DNA from: Candidatus Margulisiibacteriota bacterium
GTDB taxonomy: Bacteria; Margulisbacteria; Marinamargulisbacteria; DT-59
Assembly (NCBI GenBank): GCA_013215865.1
Contig: JABSQL010000425.1
Coordinates: 1-6,126 of the forward strand
Length of the DNA: 6,126 nt
Direction: 5' to 3'
The notes under the pieces are model-generated. The model saw only the letters and a program-made list of their open reading frames with translations, had not been told where the DNA came from and ran no database searches. The position numbers and the translations under genes were made by a program. This document shows, piece after piece, positions 1 to 6,126 of the stretch (the first letter of the stretch is position 1; every line of letters begins with the position of its first letter).

Positions 1-36
1 AAAACTGTTGACTACATTGTGCAATCTCTTAAGTAA
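1..36 (+). CDS. acpP: Acyl carrier protein, C-terminal end only (partial)
   Basis: Reading from base 1, the first eleven codons give KTVDYIVQSLK followed by TAA at 34-36. This looks like the last helix of bacterial acyl carrier protein, whose C-terminus typically reads like 'TV.DAV.YI...'. ACP carries growing acyl chains on a phosphopantetheine arm in the cytoplasm. The serine that holds the arm lies upstream of the window, so it cannot be checked. The call rests on this short match and on the next gene being fabF, since acpP-fabF is one of the most conserved bacterial gene pairs. The 40 nt between the stop and the fabF start hold only the fabF ribosome binding site and an AT-rich stretch. 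Another short gene ending by chance in this frame is possible but unlikely. Confidence 0.8.
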   Translation, partial: KTVDYIVQSLK

Positions 37-64
37 ACTCCAAATTGAAATAGTATAAATTTTC

Positions 65-69
65 AGGAG
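65..69 (+). promoter_or_regulatory. Shine-Dalgarno site of fabF
   Basis: AGGAG lies 7 nt before the ATG at 77, a standard spacing. It decides the fabF start: an in-frame TTG at 74, directly before the ATG, would have only 4 nt of spacing and is less likely to be used. Confidence 0.8.
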
Positions 70-76
70 ATAATTG

Positions 77-1318
77 ATGTCCAAAAAACGCGTTGTAATA
101 ACAGGTATGGGAACAGTTAATCCGTTGGGACATTCTGTTTCAGAATACTGGGATAATTTACAGTCAGGCGTTTCAGGCATTCAAACTATTTCTGATTTTG
201 ATGTGAGTGCATATACAACACGATTTGCCGGCCAAGTAAAAAATTTGGACCTGTCTCAATATTTTGATAAAAAAGAAATAAGGCGGTCTTCTCGTTTTAT
301 TCTTCTGGGAACAGCCTCTGCACTCATGGCAATTGAAAATGCAGGATTGGATATTTCCAAAAATCCCAACCGTATTGGCGTAGAAGTGGGCTCAGGCATT
401 GGGGGTCTGGATGTACTAGAAGAGTCTGCAAGAACGCTTCATGAAAGAGGTCCCAGCAAATTAAGCCCCTTTACGGTTCCCATGATGATTCCAGATATGG
501 CTTCCGGCCATATCGCCATTGTTACAGGTGCAAAGGGACATAATTCTTGCTCTGTTACAGCCTGTGCATCTTCCAACAACGCGATGGGAAATGCCTTTCA
601 AACCATTCGGTACGGTTTAGCAGATGTCATGATTACAGGTGGCTCTGAAGCATGTGTAACACCACTTGGTCTGGGTAGTTTTTGTGCCGCTAGATCTTTA
701 TCCACCCGAAACGATGATCCTGATCATGCCTCCCGTCCTTTTGATAAAGAAAGAGATGGGTTTGTTATGGGCGAAGGGTCTGGTATTGTCATCTTCGAGG
801 ATTTGGAATATGCTCAAAATCGCAATGCCAATATTTTAGCTGAAGTCGTTGGGTTTGGGGCCACGGGAGATGCCTATCATATCACTGCACCCGCTCCAGA
901 AGGTGAAGGTGCAAAGCGGGCCATGCAAGTCGCATTAGCAGACGCAGGCATACCACCCAGTGATATAGACTATATTAATGCACATGGAACTTCCACCGAG
1001 TTAAATGATAAAAATGAAACACAAGCGATCAAAGATGTTTTTGGAGACGTTGCTTATCAATTATCTATTTCTTCAACAAAATCTATGACAGGTCACTTGC
1101 TGGGTGCAGCAGGTGCCATCGAAATTATTGCGTGTATCAAAGCAATTGAATCTAGTGTTGTACCTCCTACCATTAATTATCAAACGCCTGATCCAAATTG
1201 TGATCTGGATGTGACGCCCAATAAATCTAAATCTAAAGAGCTTAATTATGTGATGTCCAATTCCTTTGGATTTGGTGGTCATAACGCCGTTCTTATTATC
1301 AAAAAAATATCCAATTAA
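77..1318 (+). CDS. fabF: Beta-ketoacyl-ACP synthase II (KAS II, FabF)
   Basis: This condensing enzyme elongates fatty acids: it takes an acyl group from ACP and joins it to malonyl-ACP with loss of CO2, giving beta-ketoacyl-ACP. It acts in the cytoplasm. The protein is 413 aa, the length of E. coli FabF, and has the two-part thiolase fold. Visible motifs are the N-terminal VVITGMGTVNPLG (6-18), the nucleophile Cys163 in TACASSNNAMG, His303 in NAHGTST, Lys335 and His340 in STKSMTGHLLGAAG, and the glycine-rich SNSFGFGGHNA loop (394-404) with the gatekeeper Phe. The Cys-His-His triad marks an elongating KAS I/II enzyme rather than FabH. KAS II rather than KAS I is inferred from overall similarity and from acpP directly upstream. 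The start is ATG at 77, fixed by the ribosome binding site. rnhB begins 2 nt after the stop, so the genes are probably co-transcribed. Confidence 0.97.
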   Translation: MSKKRVVITGMGTVNPLGHSVSEYWDNLQSGVSGIQTISDFDVSAYTTRFAGQVKNLDLSQYFDKKEIRRSSRFILLGTASALMAIENAGLDISKNPNRIGVEVGSGIGGLDVLEESARTLHERGPSKLSPFTVPMMIPDMASGHIAIVTGAKGHNSCSVTACASSNNAMGNAFQTIRYGLADVMITGGSEACVTPLGLGSFCAARSLSTRNDDPDHASRPFDKERDGFVMGEGSGIVIFEDLEYAQNRNANILAEVVGFGATGDAYHITAPAPEGEGAKRAMQVALADAGIPPSDIDYINAHGTSTELNDKNETQAIKDVFGDVAYQLSISSTKSMTGHLLGAAGAIEIIACIKAIESSVVPPTINYQTPDPNCDLDVTPNKSKSKELNYVMSNSFGFGGHNAVLIIKKISN

Positions 1319-1320
1319 AT

Positions 1321-1890
1321 ATGCAATTTATTGCGGGAGTAGATGAGGCAGGTAGGGGTGCTTTGGCGGGCCCTGTTTCTGCAGCTGCCGTCATTCTTAC
1401 GCCTCATATGGACCCTTCCATTTTTAAAGACTCCAAACAATTAACGCCCGCTAAGCGAGAAGAATTATATGCGATAATCAAAAAAGAAACCCCATATATT
1501 GGCCTTCAGTTTATATCTCCAAGGATGATCGATAAGGTTAACATATTAAAGGCCACATTATTGGCGATGAAGCGGGCCATTTTACGATTGAAACAAGTGC
1601 CTGGTAAAGTCATTGTTGATGGGATTCATGTACCTAAGATGACAGGATATACATTGGAACCTTTAATTAAGGGCGACATGTTAGAGCCATGTATATCTGC
1701 AGCGTCTATTATTGCCAAGGTGGCAAGAGATCGTATCATGAAGAAATGGAGTCTTCGGTATCCTGGGTATGGGTTTGATCAAAATAAAGGGTACGGTACA
1801 GAGATCCATTTTGAAGCACTATTCTCCCTTGGCGTTTCACCTATTCATCGCCAAAGTTTTAACTTGTCAAAGCAGGCGACACTGTTTTAG
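1321..1890 (+). CDS. rnhB: Ribonuclease HII
   Basis: RNase HII cuts the RNA strand of RNA-DNA hybrids and nicks at single ribonucleotides left in DNA, which starts ribonucleotide excision repair. The four metal-binding acidic residues of the family are present: Asp8 and Glu9 in GVDEAGRG, Asp100 in VIVDG, and Asp119 in IKGDM. The GRG motif (11-13) that recognises the RNA-DNA junction is intact, as are DSKQLT (37-42), the SAASIIAKVARDR helix (126-138) and the GYGT motif (157-160). The protein is 189 aa, at the short end of the usual range of about 190-215, with no long extensions at either end. The start codon lies 2 nt after the fabF stop. No Shine-Dalgarno sequence precedes it (the stretch before ATG is A/T-rich), so translation may depend on ribosomes finishing fabF. 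Co-occurrence with yraN downstream is common in bacteria. Confidence 0.96.
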   Translation: MQFIAGVDEAGRGALAGPVSAAAVILTPHMDPSIFKDSKQLTPAKREELYAIIKKETPYIGLQFISPRMIDKVNILKATLLAMKRAILRLKQVPGKVIVDGIHVPKMTGYTLEPLIKGDMLEPCISAASIIAKVARDRIMKKWSLRYPGYGFDQNKGYGTEIHFEALFSLGVSPIHRQSFNLSKQATLF

Positions 1891-1893
1891 TTT

Positions 1894-2227
1894 ATGTCGA
1901 GACAGTCAGGTTACTTGGGAGAACAAATAGCGGTATCTTATCTCTTAAAAAAGAGGTATAAGATACGGCAGTGTAATTATACAATTTGGGGGGGAGAAAT
2001 TGATATTGTTGCTGAAACAGAGGACGATATAGTCGTATTTGTTGAGGTTAAAAGATATAAAGTAAACAGTGTCGTACATCCCTTAGAATCTATCACAGCC
2101 TACAAACAAAAAAAGCTAAAGAAGACAGGTCTTTTTTATATCACTGCCCATCAATTGAAAGATATTCAAATCCGATTTGATGTCATCATTGTTGAGAACG
2201 AGCAGGTGAAAGATCATTTAGAAGATT

Positions 2228-2241
<14 letters not shown>
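1894..2241 (+). CDS. yraN: YraN/UPF0102 family protein, predicted nuclease fold
   Basis: This is a 115-aa protein of the UPF0102 (YraN) family, usually about 115-130 aa and often found next to rnhB, as here. The family is predicted to have an endonuclease-like PD-(D/E)XK fold; its cellular role is not established to my knowledge. The fold's signature is visible: Glu10 in the GYLGEQIA helix, GEID at 34-37 (Asp37 as metal ligand) and VEVK at 50-53 (Glu51, Lys53). RFDVI at 94-98 matches a conserved C-terminal strand. A basic stretch (KQKKLKK, 71-77) fits nucleic-acid contact. The gene starts 3 nt after the rnhB stop and has no recognisable ribosome binding site. Its last 14 bp overlap the end of the convergent atpC gene, and a strong hairpin sits inside its early coding sequence (1933-1966). 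The family call is confident; nuclease activity is inference. Confidence 0.92.
1933..1966 (+). repeat. Long imperfect inverted repeat (hairpin) inside yraN
   Basis: The left arm GTATCTTAT+CTCTT (1933-1946) pairs with AAGAG (1951-1955) and ATAAGATAC (1958-1966). That gives 14 base pairs around an AAAA loop, with one 2-nt bulge (GT, 1956-1957). It lies about 40-73 nt after the yraN start, and no T-run follows it, so it is not a standard terminator. It is AT-rich but far longer than the other inverted repeats I found here. Its function is unknown, and it could be a by-product of the YLLKKRYK codons. Confidence 0.7.
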
Positions 2242-4037
<1,796 letters not shown>

Positions 4038-4044
4038 TTATATG

Positions 4045-4050
4045 CCTCCT
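4045..4050 (-). promoter_or_regulatory. Consensus Shine-Dalgarno site of atpD
   Basis: The minus strand reads AGGAGG, a full match to the anti-Shine-Dalgarno core, with 7 nt to the atpD ATG. It is the strongest ribosome binding site in the window and lies in the 17-nt gap between atpG and atpD. Strong initiation here fits the need for three beta per gamma. Confidence 0.9.
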
Positions 4051-4054
4051 TGTT

Positions 4055-4936
4055 TTAATGTATTGCCTCAGCGCCACTTACAATTTCTGTGAGTTCAGTG
4101 GTAATGGCAGCTTGGCGGGTACGATTGTATAGCAACGTCAAATCTTTAATCATGTCTTGTGCATTATCGGTAGCCGCATCCATGGCAGCCATTCTTGCAC
4201 CTTCTTCAGCGGCCTTACTGGATAATAGCGCCCGATACACCAATGAGACGAGATAGTCAGATAAAAATTGCGACAAAATGCCTTCTTTGCTGGGTTCATA
4301 TATATAATCTGACTTCAAAGAGGTTTTTGTTTTTATTGCTTCTTCATTGGTGTTTTCGGGTGCCATAGTAAGCGGTAGTAATTGGGGTGTCATTAAATTA
4401 GAATTGAGGGCAGACAAAAACTCGCTATATACCAGTCTGACCTTCCCATAAGAACCAGCTAGAAATTGGTCAATTGTCGGTTTCAAAATAGAGCGAATCT
4501 TCTGAGGAGAGATATGATCCGTCACTTGAGTATGGGAATGGGTAATTGTCCAAGGCTTATTTTTATAATACTGACTTCCTTTTGATCCTAAACAAATCAA
4601 TTCTGTATCTTTAGGGGATGCGTATAAAAGAACATCTGTTGCTTTGATGACAGAAGCATTAAATGCGCCACATAATCCCCGGTCTCCTGTGATCAAAATA
4701 ATGGCTTCTTTTGGAGAGTTATTCGTTTTCATAAGATCAGGAATGATATCTGGCTCCATTCGAGATTGATAATCTTCCAAAATATCTTTTAACCCGTGAT
4801 AGTAGGCATCAAACAGAGAGACTGCTTTTCCTGCACGCTTAAATTTAGCAGCAGCAACCATTTTCATTGCTTGTGTGATTTTCTTTGTTTTCTTTACGGA
4901 GTCTATCCGAGTTTTAATTTCTTTTATTTGTGCCAT
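4055..4936 (-). CDS. atpG: F-type ATP synthase gamma subunit (AtpG)
   Basis: Gamma is the rotating shaft inside the alpha3-beta3 ring and couples ion flow through the membrane rotor to catalysis. The protein is 293 aa, typical for bacteria. The N-terminal helix shows IKEIKTRIDSVKKTKKITQAMKMVAAAKF (4-32), the part of the family that reaches into the ring. The middle Rossmann-like domain has ITGDRGLCGAFN (82-93) and a SEFLSALNS segment. The C-terminal helix carries ARMAAMDAATDNA (247-259) and ends with the near-invariant TELTEIVSGAEAI. I see no chloroplast-type regulatory cysteine insertion. The start is ATG at 4936-4934, giving the standard MAQIKEI. It lies 9 nt after the atpA stop and has only a weak purine stretch (AAGAAAAA) as ribosome binding site, so it probably relies on coupling to atpA translation. 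Confidence 0.98.
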   Translation of the reverse strand: MAQIKEIKTRIDSVKKTKKITQAMKMVAAAKFKRAGKAVSLFDAYYHGLKDILEDYQSRMEPDIIPDLMKTNNSPKEAIILITGDRGLCGAFNASVIKATDVLLYASPKDTELICLGSKGSQYYKNKPWTITHSHTQVTDHISPQKIRSILKPTIDQFLAGSYGKVRLVYSEFLSALNSNLMTPQLLPLTMAPENTNEEAIKTKTSLKSDYIYEPSKEGILSQFLSDYLVSLVYRALLSSKAAEEGARMAAMDAATDNAQDMIKDLTLLYNRTRQAAITTELTEIVSGAEAIH

Positions 4937-4945
4937 GAGTTTTTC

Positions 4946-6126
4946 TTATGAAATAAATATTTTTTGACATTCCTTAATGACAGACTCTAACTCCGTTTTT
5001 AATGCATCATCCAATTTTTTCTGTGTCTCAATGGTATCTAGCAGTGTCGCATGTTGCATGGATAAATTGGAATGAAGCTCTTTTTCGAATTTATGAACAT
5101 CAGAAACAGGAATTTTATCTAGAAAGCCATTAACAGCTGCGTAGACAATGGCAATCTGCTGCGAAATGCGAAGGGGTGAATATTGATTCTGCTTCAGTAT
5201 CTCGATCAAACGCTTCCCTCTCTCTAACTGGGTTAAAGTGGCCTTATCCAAATCAGAGCCAAATTGGGCAAACGCTTCAATTTCCCAGTATTGTGACAGG
5301 TCTAAACGAAGACTGCCCGCAACTTGCTTCGTGGCTTTTAGTTGGGCATTTCCCCCGACACGAGATACAGATATCCCTGGGTTAACAGCCGGCTTAATCC
5401 CTGAATTAAATAGATCAGTTTCAAGATATATTTGCCCATCTGTAATTGAAATGACATTAGTGGGGATATAGGCAGAAACATCACCCGCTTGTGTTTCAAT
5501 GATAGGAAGGGCTGTAATAGAACCGGCTCCTTTTTCATCAGAAAGTTTGAGGGCTCTCTCCAATAATCTTGAATGCAGATAAAATACATCTCCTGGATAT
5601 GCTTCTCGTCCTGGGGGTCTTCTCATTAACAATGATAATTGTCGATATGCCGTGGCATGTTTAGAAAGATCATCATAAACAATGAGAACATGTTTGCCTT
5701 GTTCCATGAATTCCTCAGCCATCGCAGATGCACTGTAGGGCGCCATAAACTGAAGTGTTGCAGATTCAGAGGCGGACGCATTTACAACAATCGAATAATC
5801 CATTGCCCCATGATCTTTTAAGGTCTGCACGGTTTGAGCAACGGTAGACTTTTTTTGTCCGATGGCGACATATATACAGATAACATCTCCACCTTTTTGA
5901 TTGATAATGGTATCAAGAACAATGGCTGTTTTGCCTGTTTTACGATCCCCAATAATGAGTTCCCGTTGACCACGACCGATGGGAATCATCATGTCAATGG
6001 ATTTGATGCCGGTTTGAAGCGGTTCAGCAACAGGCTGACGGTCACATACACCGGGCGCGACCCGTTCAATCGGTCTTCGATTTTTGGTTTCTATAGGGCC
6101 CGCTGCATCTATAGGATTTCCTAAGG
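4946..6126 (-). CDS. atpA: F-type ATP synthase alpha subunit (AtpA), 5' end cut by the window
   Basis: Alpha alternates with beta in the F1 ring; its sites bind nucleotide without turning it over, and it lends an arginine to the beta sites. About 392 codons are visible out of a usual 500-510, so roughly the first 110 residues lie beyond the window edge. The reading frame is open to base 6126; the internal Met at 5992 is not the start, because the upstream codons still read as alpha ([22 protein letters not shown]). Visible motifs are the P-loop GDRKTGKT (5927-5950), Walker B in [32 protein letters not shown], and the arginine finger in GISVSRVGG (codon 5360-5362). The stop is TAA at 4948-4946, nine nt before atpG. 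Lys instead of the more common Gln in the P-loop (GDRQTGKT) is conservative and leaves the essential GKT intact. Confidence 0.98.
   Translation of the reverse strand, partial: LGNPIDAAGPIETKNRRPIERVAPGVCDRQPVAEPLQTGIKSIDMMIPIGRGQRELIIGDRKTGKTAIVLDTIINQKGGDVICIYVAIGQKKSTVAQTVQTLKDHGAMDYSIVVNASASESATLQFMAPYSASAMAEEFMEQGKHVLIVYDDLSKHATAYRQLSLLMRRPPGREAYPGDVFYLHSRLLERALKLSDEKGAGSITALPIIETQAGDVSAYIPTNVISITDGQIYLETDLFNSGIKPAVNPGISVSRVGGNAQLKATKQVAGSLRLDLSQYWEIEAFAQFGSDLDKATLTQLERGKRLIEILKQNQYSPLRISQQIAIVYAAVNGFLDKIPVSDVHKFEKELHSNLSMQHATLLDTIETQKKLDDALKTELESVIKECQKIFIS

Noticed and set aside
45..60. TTGAAA and TATAAA as a possible fabF promoter in the acpP-fabF gap
   Set aside because: The two boxes are only a few bases apart instead of about 17, and the AT-rich 40-nt gap gives such matches easily. 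Co-transcription with acpP is simpler.
494..514. Perfect 8-bp inverted repeat GATATGGC / GCCATATC with a 5-nt loop inside fabF
   Set aside because: An 8-bp stem with a short loop is expected about once by chance in 6 kb. It lies in conserved coding sequence, with no T-run and no nearby gene boundary.
1223..1237. Small tandem repeat AAATCT x2 near the fabF 3' end
   Set aside because: Two copies encode the Lys-Ser repeat in a surface stretch of FabF. It is too short to be meaningful.
5993..6126. atpA starting at the Met at 5992, which would give a short P-loop protein
   Set aside because: The frame stays open to the window edge and the upstream codons encode conserved alpha-subunit sequence, so the gene is cut by the window rather than truncated.

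Overview
This 6.1-kb window is ordinary bacterial core-genome sequence. It holds two housekeeping gene clusters that converge tail to tail near position 2235. I see no mobile element, tRNA or rRNA, CRISPR array, phage gene, defence system or unknown multi-gene system. The DNA is moderately AT-rich by eye (roughly 40% GC, not computed), and nearly every base is coding.

Left half, plus strand: the last 11 codons of an acyl carrier protein gene (acpP), then fabF (beta-ketoacyl-ACP synthase II), rnhB (ribonuclease HII) and a yraN/UPF0102 gene (predicted nuclease-fold protein). The gaps are 40, 2 and 3 nt, so they read as one transcription unit. This is the downstream end of a fatty-acid synthesis cluster with two nucleic-acid genes attached.

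Right half, minus strand: the F1 part of an F-type ATP synthase operon in the usual order alpha (atpA, 5' end outside the window), gamma (atpG), beta (atpD), epsilon (atpC). Junctions are 9 nt, 17 nt and an 8-nt overlap. All visible catalytic motifs are intact. Together the subunits form the soluble catalytic head, central stalk and regulatory tip of the proton- or sodium-driven ATP synthase. The ion-specific subunits are not in view.

The two clusters overlap by 14 bp at their stop codons (yraN and atpC), so there is no intergenic space for a terminator. The other points worth a look are a strong hairpin inside the start of yraN, uneven ribosome-binding sites that fit the 3:1 need for beta over gamma, and missing Shine-Dalgarno sites at rnhB and yraN.

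The organism is a bacterium that I cannot place reliably. By recall, beta-subunit motifs such as FVQAG and DSTST resemble the cyanobacterial/chloroplast type more than E. coli, but the other sequences and layout do not point to a cyanobacterium. A little-cultivated marine lineage such as Marinimicrobia is only a guess.
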